64,000 bases of DNA, from NCBI GenBank assembly GCA_011319805.1, contig SJRY01000302.1:186001-250000 (forward strand). Reading direction: 5' to 3'. The stretch is from Macrocybe gigantea. Lineage: Eukaryota; Basidiomycota; Agaricomycetes; Agaricales; Callistosporiaceae. This document shows positions 51,705 to 63,860 of this stretch, one piece after another; within the stretch, counting starts at the first letter, position 1, and every line of letters starts with the position of its first letter. The translations under genes and the position numbers were made by a program. The notes beneath the pieces are model-generated. The model searched no databases, was not told the origin of the DNA, and was given only the letters and a program-made list of their open reading frames with translations.

Positions 51705-52766
51705 CGCGTTCCCACGCGATGTGATGAACAGGCTGGCCGTTGCTGGCAAACTTCTCCGCAGATACGCAGACGGTGCCCGCTGTGTGAAAGGTCTGCAAAT
51801 GCTTCTGATGTTCGTTTAACCTTTGCACGGTACACGAACCCCATATTCCCGCCGCGATAGCCCCACGATTAGCTTTCAAGGCTGCTACGATTTCACGACC
51901 GGGGCTAGCGATGTAGCGCTTGAAGTCGTACGAGAACGAGACTCGATTTTCTGGAACCCACAGGCGTTTTCTCGCCACTCGCCAACATCCTGATATGTTG
52001 CCGAATTGCGCCAAACTCACGCACGACGCGCGACGATGAATGCCTTCCTTCCTGCTTACGCGAACCGGATCCCGATCTTGCTGCCCTAAGGGTGTACAAA
52101 TTGCATGGCAGTGGTGTGTTTTTTCTTGGCCTTCACTGTCTGCTTGGTGGTCGTAAATCCTCCTGTATGCAACTGTGAGCCAGTGTCAATCCGTGGGCGT
52201 GCTTCGTTCGGGACGATGCTGTGCGTGTTGTGTCAGGACGTGAACTCCCCATTCTCGGGCGAGCGACAGCATATAAGCTAAGCCGCCGTTCTCTGGTGCA
52301 AATTGTCAGCCCGGTCAGCGAAGATAAACGGACATGCTGCGGATAAAAGTTCTGTTCAGGCGCCGTAGCCGGATGGATCCCTTTATCTTTCATCCGAGTG
52401 GTGGCTGTGGGCGGTAGAGCCTTGAAGCAGGGTACCCTACTACTAGGCTTTTTGAAACCGCAAATGTTCATTATCATTTCGTGCGATATATTTTTTAACT
52501 GAACTAGATCAGATAGGCCTCTTGTGCTCTTCTTCCTGTCGTAATGGCTCCTATGACCGTGATAGACAAATTGCAGCGCCGCTCTCTACGGCCCATATGA
52601 TTGAGATCTGCAATGAAGCGCTTCGCGTCGTGTGCGAAAAGGGCTTGATACGTTGACCGTTGTTCGTGGTTAGAATTTATAGTAACCAAGATTAGATAAG
52701 ATAAACATAGAAAAGAGCAACCGTCGGAGACATTCGTGACCTTGTCTCTCTTCTCCACTGACCAAA
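51705..52766. other. Intergenic between two plus-strand genes
   Basis: About 1.1 kb. A minus-strand open frame of 114 codons at 51676-52020 overlaps the PIG-L end and has no recognisable content. The last 150 bases before 52767 should contain the promoter of the next gene. Confidence 0.4.
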
Positions 52767-53739
52767 ATGGCGTGGCGTTGCACCGGGCGAACCAATTCAG
52801 AGCTCATTCAGAACATGTTCAGCGCAGGCATCATCAATTCTGAGCGCGTTACCAATGCCATGAGCAAGGTTGACAGAGCCAATTACGTCCTCCACCGCTC
52901 CGAGGCCTACGTCGATTCGCCTCAGTTCTGTCTCACCTTGTTCTCCCTGGCTGTGCACTATCTGATCTTAATTCCGTAGAATGATAGGCCATGGTGCGAC
53001 GATCAGCGCACCTCATATGGCAAGCATCTGCTTAAATTGCGGTTGTTGTCGGGCTGGATCTGAACGGGGTCGCAGCATGCATATGCCTCGGAGAACTTGC
53101 TTCCGTATCTCAAACCGGGCGCTAAGGTGCTCGACGTGGGCAGCGGCTCAGGATATTTAACGGCCGTGTTCTACCAACTTGTTGGACCCACCGGCAAGGT
53201 CGTCGGTATCGATCACATTCCCGAGCTTGTCGATTGGTCCATCCTCAACTTGAGAAAGGATGGTTTGGGTGATGCGCTAGAGAATAAGTCGATTGAGATG
53301 GTCGCCGGTGACGGTCGACAAGGTGACGAGCACTTCCTGTGATGGTTTATGCATCAAAGACTCAAAAAAAATGCATGCATACCTATAGGCTACCTAAGCG
53401 GAGGTAACGTCTTTAGCCTATTTGCCCGTGTCCTAAAGCTCCATACTTTGCGCGGTTTCAGGCCCTTATGACGCAATTCACGTTGGAGCAGCTGCGCCCA
53501 CTATGCCTGACGTCTTGATCGATCAGCTGGCTAGTCCTGGAAGAATGTTCATCCCCGTCGGAACCTACTTCCAGTACATCCAGCAGGTTGACAAAGATGC
53601 CAACGGCAGAATCACCAAGAAAGAGATCATGGGCGTCTCGGTGCGTTCTTTTCTTCAAGTCAGGAATCCCCTCGCGCTGAATTACTCCTCGTAGTACGTT
53701 CCGTTGACAGATCCAGAGCGTCAGACTGGTGAAAGATAA
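52767..53739 (+). CDS. Protein-L-isoaspartate(D-aspartate) O-methyltransferase
   Basis: This SAM-dependent enzyme repairs isoaspartyl residues in aged proteins. The start at 52767 gives [20 protein letters not shown], then [20 protein letters not shown] and AYVDSPQ. A short intron leads to [13 protein letters not shown], an essential family motif, and another to [20 protein letters not shown] with [20 protein letters not shown], the SAM-binding motif [33 protein letters not shown] and, after an intron, [33 protein letters not shown] and [12 protein letters not shown] follow. A final small exon encodes [14 protein letters not shown] with the stop at 53739. All family landmarks are present in order and the total of about 230 residues is standard. 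Confidence 0.95.
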
Positions 53740-56700
53740 AAGGAGGTTTCACCTCGGCATGCAAGCTGATTTCTTTTCCTCCAGCCTTCACTGTTGATGA
53801 TATCAGTTATGACTTATTCTCATCAACGTGATTCTTTTTTGGCCATCAACTGCTACGACAAAGCATCTGTGTATAATTAAGTGTGTGCTTTCGTGTTTTT
53901 TTGAATTGCTCTTTGCGTCGTACTCGTGTATCCTTATCGTTCCCTGTCTTGTATCCTTTAACAGTTCGATATTAATTTTGCATTGTGATTGTGATGCATG
54001 CCTATATTCTGAAGTCACTGCCTCCGAGAAGATATCTATGGCCACTAGACATAATATTTTTCCAATGTCCAGAGAAGCCGTGAGGGATTGGTTGGGAAAA
54101 CCATCACTGAGAAAAAACAAACAGATTCCCTTAGTTGTCACCTTGAGACTTCGTTCCCGACGCGGCGTTGGAGCCCGTACACCAATCAACACCGAGCCTT
54201 TTCTGTGAAAAAGAAGACGGGAACGCGCCGACATGTTAACACTTCTGGAAGCGCCACAGACAGGAAGGAGTCGCATGGCGTCCTTTTTCGGATTTGTCTT
54301 TAGTCGGCTACTGCTTCCAGTGACAGCTAAATGTCGTCTCGCTCAGGGCGGCGCTGTCATGTTGCACATGCCCTTTGTCCCTGTCGCCTTTCAGTGATCT
54401 ACACTCAAGAAGGTCGCCTATTTCCGTGATTATGACAGTGCAAAACTAGGCAGCCGAACCGTGACAGAACAGCTCGGGGCGGTTCGCGTGCATCAGACAT
54501 AGCTTCGAATCATATTGGTCTTCTGGGAATCTTGTGGACCTGCGCCATCAGGATGGCCAAATAGAGATGCTGTGTGCATTGAGGGATTGATCCATCCCTG
54601 ATTTTCTGTTGTAGAAGACAATAATAACATAAGTGAATTGAAAGGAGAAGAATTGTAGTCCTCTCACCATTCCACAATGTCTGGAAATCTCCGTCGAAGG
54701 AACTGATAAGGTTTAACGGCAAAATAGGCGCTCGGTAGTGGCTTAACCATGGGCCAAGCGACGCTTCGAGCACGGCGCCGCGCCATGTTTGAACGCCCTA
54801 GCCATTGTCTTGACTTGTAGAATATAGGGGCTTGGCTAGGACTCGGGCAGATTTTCGGTGAAAGATAATTCTACAGAAAGACGATCTCTGGTGATGGTTA
54901 CAAGATGTCAAAAGGATGAATGGGCGACCTATGACACGAATTCCAGACCCCGATCGGCTGTTTCCTGAGACCCGCTCTCGGCGTCCTGAAGCCAGTGACT
55001 CGCGCGTAGCTTGGGTGTAGTGAATGTGGCCGCTCACGGTGCTTTGCTGTGACCTGCCGTTGCATACGACGCCGAGAGGCATGGATACCCATAGCTACTA
55101 ATCCTGGGACGAAGGGCGAGGTCTGCCGTCGAGATTTCGGAACTTCAACGACGTGCGGCCCTCTGCCTGGGAAGCCGAGTAGTGGGGGAGGGAATTGCAA
55201 AGTCAGCGCGCAAGCGGACTATGGAGAATTGAGTCAAGCTGCGAACGCCTCGTCTGCTTAACCAATAAATGATATCCGTAGCAAGAAGACATACCCTCGC
55301 CCATAATCAGGTCCTTTTTAGGGGGAAGCTTTTCGCTGTCCAGCGAGAGTCGACTGACATGTCGGCGGCGACTCTGGCCTGTCTCGGGGTGCCAATGGCT
55401 TGCTAGGGAGGTGATTGATATCTTGAAGCGTGGCGACGCCTATCGAGAATGAGTCCAGTAGGTTTTTTCATGGGCGACTGTCGTCCTTGCTCCTTCCATG
55501 GCATGTATTCCGTCAAACGGCCTGACTGGGGGTATTTTAAAAAGCTGTGCGGTTGGGACGGAGCGAGAAACTAGTGCCTCATGTCATGATTCCAGTCCAA
55601 GGCGCCAAATCGTTTGCTGGGAATGGGGAAATTTTACGGAGGAAGATTCTGATGCTCTGTCAAGAAGAGCGCGCAGTGGATTTGGTACATGTGGGCAAGG
55701 GCTAGAATTCTGCAGGCGTGCGAGGAAAGAGTGTCCTGATTTGCCGGCGAATTTGGGGCAGGACATTGTGGCTTGGGTGACAGCAAGCCAATGGGTAGCA
55801 TGGGACCCCAACAATGGCGGAGAAAGAAAATCGGAAAACCGGAGATTAGAATTATTATGTTTTAATTCTCCATGGCAAACCCAGCCAGGAGACTCATGCA
55901 GAGCTGTAGATACAGTTCGGGCTGCGGAGGCAACCTTCAACCAACGAGATTTACCAACCAAAATGTCAGTTAGTCGACTTACCTAGGAAGAGCGGACCTG
56001 CCATTTAGGCGAGTAAGCTGAATCACGTATGACAGTGACCGATGAGAAACTGGGCAATTCAAAAACTAAAATAAATATAAACTCTTCTTGCAGCTGAAAA
56101 AATCGGTGTTTGTTTTACCCCATTCAATAGCAGGAGGCTAATCGCCGCGTTAACGAACGGTTGGAAAGATCCGAGTGAACTTGGCGGTGATTTCCTGAGA
56201 AGGAAGTTTTGTTAAAAAAAAAAAAAAAAACTACGACACCAGACCATTTTGTGTCAACACCTCTCACGAGAGCGTGACAGATCGGGCACATAAAACAGGC
56301 TTGCCTAGAAGAAGGTGGGAAACCCAGCTAAGAGCTAATACGGAGTTCCATCTGAGGATGAGCTACAACCACAATTCTGAGAGCGAAGGACTGAGACGAA
56401 TAGGCGCCGGAGGTGAGAGTGTTGATCTGACAAGGACCGACCGGAACTTCCGCATACTAAGTCTACGACAAGTCGCCCCCATGCGCGGTCGAGTCGAGTG
56501 TGGTTCCCTATCCTTCGAGGATCCAGGGCCAACGGCGAAGTCCGTGCAGGGATTCGCGATTTTACTGCCCACTGCGCCGCGAAGGCATGCTGAAACGAGA
56601 GGCGATGCGACGAATTACGTGTGCATAATGACTGGTGAGAAAAGCAGCATGCTGGCCGTGATTTCAGGACCAAATTGACATTTAAGACCAGGTTCAGGCT

Positions 56701-57760
56701 GAAAATAAGTGCCCTCGGATTGATAGTTGTTTTAATTATCTTCAAGAATCGGAAAGCTCGTCAAATGCAACAGGTATGGCAATAATGCTCCACTGTATGA
56801 TGTACTTGAGAAACATGCGGGTCTGTCGAACAGTATCGCTGAGATTCAAGATGGGACAATTTTGACAGAGGTGTGATCCATCACGAATTGTCTCGTCATT
56901 CTTGAAGTGCTCCCGAGGTTTTAGCCCAAATGGCGAGCATTCCTGAGCGCTAGGCAGAAAGGAAGCGACTAAGGCATGCAGGGCAGACAAATCTTTGCAG
57001 TTTTTGTTTTTAATTCCGTTATTCATGACACCGACACGAAGGTTACCGAGATCGAGTGATCAGGTGCAGTGGCATATCAAAACTATATTTTGGATACTCA
57101 CAATTGACTCACAACCGGTGGGACTGATGAGGGGAATTCTGGCGCCTGGCTATATAATGGAGCAAAGGAGGCGAAGCTATGACCAGGATGTCTCTCCCAA
57201 GGATCCCAGATTCCTTGACAGCGAGCGGAGTAGCTGAGGTTGAGGCGGAGAAACAGAACGTGATGGCCCAGCAGGGGGTGTATTCATACACCGCAACATC
57301 GGAGCTTTACACCGCTTACAGGCCAAGCAAGCGCTGTCGAGGAGAGAATGAGCAGAATCGCTGAAATGCGCCTCCGAAGAAATACATATCGTCGAGCTGG
57401 TGATGATAGAGTTTGATATAGAATGCGCAAATACTGGACATTGGATATAAATGCGCACAAACCTTAATTCGTTTATTCGCACGTGTGGGCCTTTAACAAC
57501 ACCGCCAACAACTCCTAGGGAGGTTCTCCATTTTCAGTGCTTCCTTCCACCCCCTCGTACGCCTCCGATAGAAACGTTTCGTTAATAGTCTATTTAGATT
57601 CCCCTAATTACTTGGGACTGAGCTAGAAGCGGACCTCCCTCAGTTCCAGCGGCGACCGGTTCGGAAACTCGCGTTTTGAGTCGGAGTGAGCAATATTTTC
57701 TACTCCTTGATCTCTCACCTTTGCTCATATCCCGTCCCTCATCTCCTTCTCGTCTACACC
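53740..57760. other. Gene-poor stretch of about 4 kb
   Basis: No recognisable gene. The longest unassigned open frame is 162 codons on the plus strand at 55498-55986 (MACIPSNGLTGGILKSCAVG at its start), composed of ordinary soluble-looking sequence with no family motif, and another open frame runs antisense to it. I found no long terminal repeats, reverse transcriptase or transposase signature. A run of 17 As lies at 56214-56230. The stretch may be decayed mobile DNA, or may hold a lineage-specific gene or noncoding RNA. Confidence 0.4.
56214..56230. repeat. Oligo(A) run of 17
   Basis: Seventeen consecutive As on the plus strand inside the gene-poor stretch. Such a run can be the tail of a retroposed sequence, but no duplicated target site could be matched by eye. 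Confidence 0.5.
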
Positions 57761-57892
57761 ATGGCTAGATTCCGAGGACCGTCGTGCACAAATCTTGCCT
57801 TTCTCATTAGTTTGTCTTCGACCGTAGCAGTTCTCGTTGAACCATCTGTCTATCTTGTCAGACATCGATCCGAGAATCACAATCAGGGATGA
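57761..57892 (+). CDS. Upstream ORF overlapping the Zn(II)2Cys6 factor start (ATGA)
   Basis: A 43-codon frame, MARFRGPSCTNLAFLISLSS through HRSENHNQG, ends in TGA at 57890-57892. The main start codon is 57889-57891, so stop and start overlap as ATGA. This is the geometry expected for translation termination followed by reinitiation. Peptide sequence looks unconstrained apart from a hydrophobic centre. An intron in the leader could remove it, so it is a candidate regulatory uORF only. Confidence 0.35.
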   Translation: MARFRGPSCTNLAFLISLSSTVAVLVEPSVYLVRHRSENHNQG

Positions 57893-59208
57893 GCACAGAA
57901 CAGTCCAAATCTGCGACCCAGAACACCCAGGAACAACATCCCTACCCTCCGCCGCCGGCAGCTTATCAGCCTTTCAACGGTGCAGCCTTCCCGGCTCCAG
58001 GCGCTTATCCACCACCGTACTTTGCTTCATATGCTCCAGCACCGGACCCAAACCACACTGAGGGCGCCCAGACTGCTGCACCGCCAGGCGCGTATATGAT
58101 GTTCCCCGCCCCTCCCCCTCCCGGCATGGTATATGCGGCGTACCCAACTCCACCTCAAGTTGCCGTCGCCCAGGCCAATGCCGCTGCTCCGGCGCAACCA
58201 AAGCCGAAGCGAAAGCAGGTCAAAATGGCGGTGAGTATCATGCATAATGCTTTATGAGTAATGGGAGTTGAGCGTTCATTTGCACAGTGCACCAACTGCG
58301 CAGCGGCATGTAAACGATGCGACGAACACCGGCCTTGTGAACGTTGTGTCAAATATGGAATAGAGGACAGTTGTGTAGATGGTCAGAGGAAGGAAAGGAA
58401 AAAGGGCATTAAACGTGGTCCTTATAAACGGAAGAATAAGAACCAACCGGAAACGCCTGGTTTTACAGGTGCGTCCTTTTGGGTTGCTCGCTGTCCCGGA
58501 TTTATCTTAGCTTCCGACGCCAGCTGAAGGGGAACAACAATGGGCTGCTGCGCAACCGCCGACAACAGCCACGACAACAGCCGCTATGCAAGCCGTGGCT
58601 GCTCATCAATTTAGCACAGGCGAATTTTATCCACTATTCTATCCAACACCAGCTTTTCTACCGCATCCCCATGATGCTCAGTCGGGTCAGGATGGGACTC
58701 CGCATACGAACAGTCAACCAGCTTTGATGCAATACTATATTCATCCTGGGGATACCCGCCCTTTGCCCCGTACCCCATCTATGCATCCCAAGGTGCCCAT
58801 CCTGCTCTTGCTGCCCATCCCCAACATGCCCTTCAACCGATACCCCAACCTCTTCCACCACCTCCTCAGCCACAACCCCAGTCCCAGTCACAGCCTCAGC
58901 CGCAGCCAACGACGACACAGGCTACTACGAATAAAGCAGAAGCCGGCGGAAGGAAGCCACCTGCGGCAGGTGAAGCTCTGAATGGGGGTGAGGTGAATGG
59001 AGCTGGGGCTGATCCTAACAATGTTACCAGTGGTCAGGAGAACGGGGCTCCGCAGAACGGTGCACCTGCTTCTAACGAAGGAGGCGAAGCGAAGAAGCGG
59101 CGGTCGTCTACCAAAGCGAACGGCGACGTGCGTCCGAAGAAAAGCAAGACCACCAATGTTAAGAGCACGAATGACGAAGTGGTAGCGAATCACAAAGAAG
59201 GCGATTGA
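57889..59208 (+). CDS. Zn(II)2Cys6 binuclear-cluster transcription factor
   Basis: A fungal-type nuclear regulator. The start at 57889 gives MSTEQSKSATQNTQEQHPYP, followed by a Pro/Ala/Tyr-rich segment and a basic KPKRKQVKMA that acts as a nuclear signal. One intron leads to the DNA-binding cluster near 58288-58375: CTNCAAACKRCDEHRPCERC, then VKYGIEDSCVDGQRKERKKG and IKRGPYKRKNK. Spacing C-x2-C-x3-(x2)C..C-x2-C..C supplies six zinc ligands. The next exons are Gln/Pro-rich (activation-type), with AVAAHQFSTGEFYPLFYPTP. Frame is lost at a GGGG run (58748-58751) between YYIHPG and the continuing YPPFAPYPIYASQGAHPA; one extra G restores it. The end reads EAKKRRSSTKANGDVRPKKS and NDEVVANHKEGD, stop at 59208. 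This cluster type, with KRGPYKRKNK after it, is common in Agaricomycetes; target genes cannot be told. Confidence 0.88.
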
Positions 59209-60620
59209 GGAGAGTGTCGGTGATTATTGGGTGCTCTTGTCCGTTATTCTCATCATGTCGTGTTCTTACCTATGTGAGCTTTCTTTCCCTCGCTTTACAT
59301 ATAATCGGGATTGATAAGTCTTGTTAATTTATCTTAACTATGGCATATTTGCTCCTAGGAGTGTTCTATTTATTGGCATGAAGATCCGATCCGACAACAC
59401 CAACCCTCTTATTTCATGGTATCTTCTGGCCTGTACTATATCGCGCTACTTCACCTCTGCAGACGTTGGTGATCCGCTGGTTTTCTGACCTATAACATGA
59501 CCTATACCTGGTTCATCTTGCCATCCAACTGCCCTTCTGCGACGTCTTCTCCCATATTGCGCATCCATGGCGATACAGGACAGCTTAAAACTGTCATTGC
59601 AGTCCGGGTCAGGAGTTCCTTTCCTATCTCACACGCACTTGGAAGTTATGCTCTGCTCCAGCTTTGTATAGACCCTGTTGTTGCTTGTCAGACGACCAAC
59701 AGGCTCACTCTCTTTTTCCCTGTTATCTGTTTCTCTCCTCATTGAAATGTCACTTCTATGTTTTACCTTTCAGCTTCTTCCTCTATCTCCCCTGTTCTAC
59801 CTTCATTCTTATGTCCAATTGTCCTTGTACTACCATGTATGTTGTCGCAGTCGTGTATATCGTAGTTATATACGCGTGTATGTTCCGTACGGACATGTTC
59901 TGGGTTATCGATGAGCCCAGTCTACTTTATGCTGATGGACTATGTTGCCTCTGAACTTTCGCTAGTCTTACTGGAACTATCGCGTACCCTATGCAAAACT
60001 AACTGTGAGCTGGACCCTAAACGTGGACATCATTTCAAAGAAAGAACCCTCGTGTGCCAGGCAATAAATACTAGGCCGGGGTGTCCAGTTGCTTGGGCTA
60101 CCAAAGACATACCGGTCTCCATCCAAGTAGTTAGTCAGTTGCCGTTGTACCCCCACATCAAGTGGAGACGCTGGAACGATGGTATGGCGGTTCAAAACAA
60201 TCCCAGAGCCGTGATTGCCGCCGAGCCATCGCACAGCAGACCATCGGCATCTTCCCACATATTCAGCCACAGAATAGACAGTTGCTGAGGACGACGATCG
60301 GACGTTCAGGACCAACCTCAGATTATATGCAACGAGTGCCATGTGGATGTCTCTGGAATCTCCGGAAGAGAAGCAGGCAGATGGACAACGTGCGATAGGG
60401 TTTGCAAGCTGAATGAAAAGAACCTCTCGCAGAAGCAATGTGAGACTGGTCGATGGAATGATGTTGATGAATTTCAGAACTGTGAAAGTCTGGAATCTCA
60501 TGCCTCCAGCCATTCACCGAGCACATAGCAGGAGTCAAAATGCGTCTGCATAACTAGATCGTCCTTTTTACAAACGTAAACATATAGTTACATCGACTTT
60601 TATCATGAAAATGAAGCACT
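59209..60620. other. Intergenic between convergent genes
   Basis: About 1.4 kb holding the 3' flanks of the transcription-factor gene and the Egt1-like gene, T-rich around 59740-59900. Open frames up to 174 codons (minus strand, 59989-60513) have no recognisable content and overlap others. Confidence 0.4.
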
Positions 60621-63015
60621 TCAAAGGTCGTACGCAACGCGCCCACCAACCCAAGGATAAGGGTAATTGTGTTGCCAGAAATTTCGGACCGTTCTGCGGC
60701 CGGCGAGGCGAGGGATAGTAGCATATGAAGCTCCAAGCTGGCATAAAGGGCGTGAGCATCGGAGCAATTCTCTGTCGGCCGATGCCACTCACCACGACGT
60801 GATGTTTTTCATCGAAGAAGTCGGTAGAGTATCTATAAGAAGGGTCATCAGCCTCCAAACCTTAGGTTCCAAAGAAGATAGAGATAACGCACCCTGTGAA
60901 TAGATTCGTCGGGGATAGTCCTTCATGGGCGTCGAACAGGGTGGCTGTCCACTCCCAGACACCGCCATTGGAGCCTTTGCCAGAGTGTTCCGCCAATCCC
61001 GTGGTTGCGCTATTAGGAACACGGTGATATGCGGTTATGAGCGAAACAAAAGGGGACGTAAGACGCACGGTATGGGATGCCAATTCCTGAATCCGACGTT
61101 CGCGCCCTCTTCGTAACCGACGTCGTAGGTGTCCAAGAACAATCGAAGCTCCGGCTCTGTTGGCAGCCTTCCTCCCTTGGAGCGAGCGTATGCCGAGAGA
61201 TTGTCGTATGACGTGAGTACCGGCCAGTTCTGCGCGACGGCCATCGGCACGGGCCCATACAACGTCCGCACCTGATAGGAGCAAAAACAGGGTTCCGTCG
61301 GCCGCTCATGTGAGGAACATTGACAACGAAAGAATACAACGTACTCTGATCTCTCCGCCTTCCTCAAGCCAGCTGCTCGGCATGCCTTGTCTTACTGCAC
61401 CGGTTTCTCGCCAGAATTTCTCGAATTCGCCGTTGGTGACTGGCCGCCAGTCGACCCGGAATGCTTTGATCGATACCTGGCGCTGAGGGCTCTCGTTGTC
61501 CCATCCGAATATGTGTCCTTCGATGTCGTTCTTCAAGTGATCAAGTTTGTCGTCAGCCTCGCTGTCGTCGTGACCCAGTGTGACAGTGGCAGGTCCGAGA
61601 GCAACTGTAGGCATCGACGGGGCTACAATGGCTTCCCACTGTTGCTTAAGGACGTCCCACCGCGGAATGGTAAACCCAGGAGGAGGAAGTGTCCCAGAGC
61701 CGGCACGTTGTATTAGCATATACAGGAGCGTCTGGGTGGAAAAATATCAGCAAGGAGGCCGGCGAAAACAACGGCGGTACCATCTACCTCCACATGCCAT
61801 CCCTCGTGCTCAAGCGTCATTACGAGAGTGCGGGCGATGTTCCGCGTCAAGGTACGCTTGCCTGTGGATAGCTCGTCATACAAATTCGCAAGCCGAGCGT
61901 GAACTCTGTTGCGGAAGCTTATGATGCAGTCCAAAGTAGGCCAATCTTCGTCTGACTTCGGGACTTCCGAGTGTCCCTGAACGAAGAAAATGATAAGTAG
62001 GTAACGACAAATCCTAGATGAGAACATACATGACAATGTTCGGGATTGTCGACGTGAGGATCGATGCCACGCTGTCCGAGGCGACGTAAGTCACGCCTTT
62101 CAAGGATCTTTAGTGGTGGATGGGTTCTACCTCAAAGATGTTCCAGAAATATGCAGGTTCGCTCGGTTGGCCTCCGATTGATTTGGACAGCAGCATATCC
62201 AGGAACCTATGAGAAAAGCAGCACAATGAAGGGTGATATTCTAACAAACGGAAGAAGACATTTACGTCGGGATATGGCCGATGTAGAACAAACATTTGTG
62301 GCGAAGATCGATAGGCTTCTGGTGCAACATTTCGTGAGGAATCATCTTGAGGGTGACTAAGTTCCATGAAGACCACAATGTCTTCCATTCTTCGAGTGTA
62401 GGGATATTGCCGCGCATGACAGCGTTTCCTGAAGATCGACATCCAACAAAAGGTTCAGTGTGAGAGAGAGGAGGAAAAACGAATGCAGGCTGTTCGACGA
62501 GATAAAGAACACCGGGTGGTGACGCCACTTGAACAGTCAAGACGGCACGCAAAGACGCGAGCGCAAGAACCGTGAGGCCTCTCGCAACCCGAAGATCTGT
62601 CGGCAAAACGCTCTTCGGTAGGTTCAGACGTCAGCAGAGATTACAGAGTGCGACCAGTTCAGATGTCCCTCACGTGGTAATAGTCGACTTCGATGCCGTC
62701 GTGCGAGATCAAAATCTCAACCTGCTCGACACCAACTAACAGAGACACCTTCGGCTCTTGGAGGCGAACCCATTGTTCCTCCTCAATTACTTGCAAAGCC
62801 AGCAAACCTCTCTCGGCATATTTGTCGAAGGCGGCGGCAACAAATTTGGGGTCCAGCGCAGCCGAAGTTAAGGAGACACGGCACTTCGAGAGGGTAGGCA
62901 GAGAAAACACCCCCTTGGTGGACCCCGCAGAAGAAATGGAGGAAGGAGTAGCGGTTCCGGTTTTGGACAGTTCAAAAACTGAGTCCAGAGAGGACGAGGA
63001 AGTAGGAGACGACAT
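60621..63015 (-). CDS. Egt1/EgtB-type ergothioneine sulfoxide synthase, methyltransferase part missing or reduced
   Basis: The DinB-like plus FGE-sulfatase-like core joins histidine-betaine to a thiol in ergothioneine synthesis. Core blocks, minus strand: NIPTLEEWKTLWSSWNLVTL, MLHQKPIDLRHKCLFYIGHI, GIDPHVDNPEHCH, RTLVMTLEHEGWHVE joined by an intron to TLLYMLIQRAGSGTLPPPG, FRVDWRPVTNGEFEKFWRET, GGRLPTEPELRLFLDTY, GVWEWTATLFDAHEGLSPTN, YSTDFFDEKHHVV and, after an intron, LGASYATIPRLAGRRTVRNF with WQHNYPYPWVGGRVAYDL, stop at 60621. The iron ligands H..HxxxHxE are present (YIGHIP, HEGWHVE). Fungal Egt1 carries a large N-terminal SAM methyltransferase (EgtD), which I cannot find. From the ATG at 63015 (MSSPTSSSSLDSVFELSKTG) only about 150 residues precede the core, of which LYLVEQPAFVFPP resembles the end of an EgtD domain. 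The start could also lie later, or the 5' part could be another gene. Confidence 0.85.
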
Positions 63016-63120
63016 TGTTGCGGGGAGAAATGGCTAATTCTCTGAATGGGGAGCAATTCAATGGGAGAACTTGGGGACGCAGCGTGGAAAGAAAAGCGCT
63101 TTTATACGAGACAAATTACA

Positions 63121-63784
63121 TTAGGGATACATACGTACAAAGCTCCAGAAGGGGCGTAGGATCTCCTCATTTCGTTTTTCAAGGCCGCGATGACCCCAAA
63201 CACTAGCCCACTGTATTGGACCATGGATCACTTGATTACGTTCGGGGCTTTTCGTATCATTCACACGTACGACGTGGGGCTGGTCGATGCCTGAGGGAAT
63301 CGCAAGAGTCCTGGCGGACGGCAAGGCAGAGTTCATCTCTTCTTTCAACCAAGTCACATCCGCCAATGGCGCATACGTAGCATCTTGAATCCTCCACAGC
63401 TTCTCCCTGTCTCTCTGTATGAGTTTGCGACGAATCTTCAGAAGACGGGAGCATCAGGGATGGCAGAAGATCCGAATGCCGAGGGCGCCGTGTTTCGCCA
63501 AGTCTGAAGTCCATTCACGTGATGAACATAACGATGCGGCCGTGTGTTGGCTAGCGACCCGCGTGAATGACGACGTCAAGGAAAAATGGACGATAAGAAG
63601 GGTCCCCATAGAGTCTAGATAGAATGCTCCTTCTGTTTTCGGCAGGTGGTGTTGGCCACCCGAAAAGCCACGATAAGAAATCATCACCGGATGCTGCGTG
63701 CGTCGCTAGAAGGGTATTCTCGTGCTTGAAGACGACTTTGAGTCCGGGAGTGTGCGCAACAGAGATGAGAGGAGCGGAAAGCAA
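63121..63784 (-). CDS. Unknown protein, two or more exons
   Basis: I do not recognise this protein. The 3' exon is open and protein-like: KIRRKLIQRDREKLWRIQDA, YAPLADVTWLKEEMNSALPS, VVRVNDTKSPERNQVIHGPI and ASVWGHRGLEKRNEEILRPF, with stop at 63121. A 5' exon from the ATG at 63784 reads MLSAPLISVAHTPGLKVVFK, then HENTLLATHAASGDDFLSWL and LYGDPSYRPFFLDVVIHAG, and could join through a GTCGCT..GAAG intron. The frame is also open upstream of that ATG for several codons, so the true start may be further up. No methyltransferase motif is visible, so it does not supply the missing EgtD part. It lies only about 105 bases upstream of the Egt1-like start, in the same direction. Confidence 0.4.
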
Positions 63785-63860
63785 CGCGGCTCCTCCGATC
63801 TCGGTTTTTCTAGTCCTCGTTTAAACTCAGAGCGATTGCGTGCTAATGGCGTGCTTTGAT

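Noticed and set aside
51676..52099. Minus-strand frames overlapping the PIG-L end
   Set aside because: They are antisense to a certain gene and have no recognisable content.
55498..55986. 162-codon plus-strand open frame
   Set aside because: No family motif, a comparable open frame lies antisense, and composition does not stand out; kept only as a note on the gene-poor stretch.
53740..57760. Intact retrotransposon
   Set aside because: No reverse transcriptase, integrase or paired terminal repeats could be seen; the A17 run alone is not enough.
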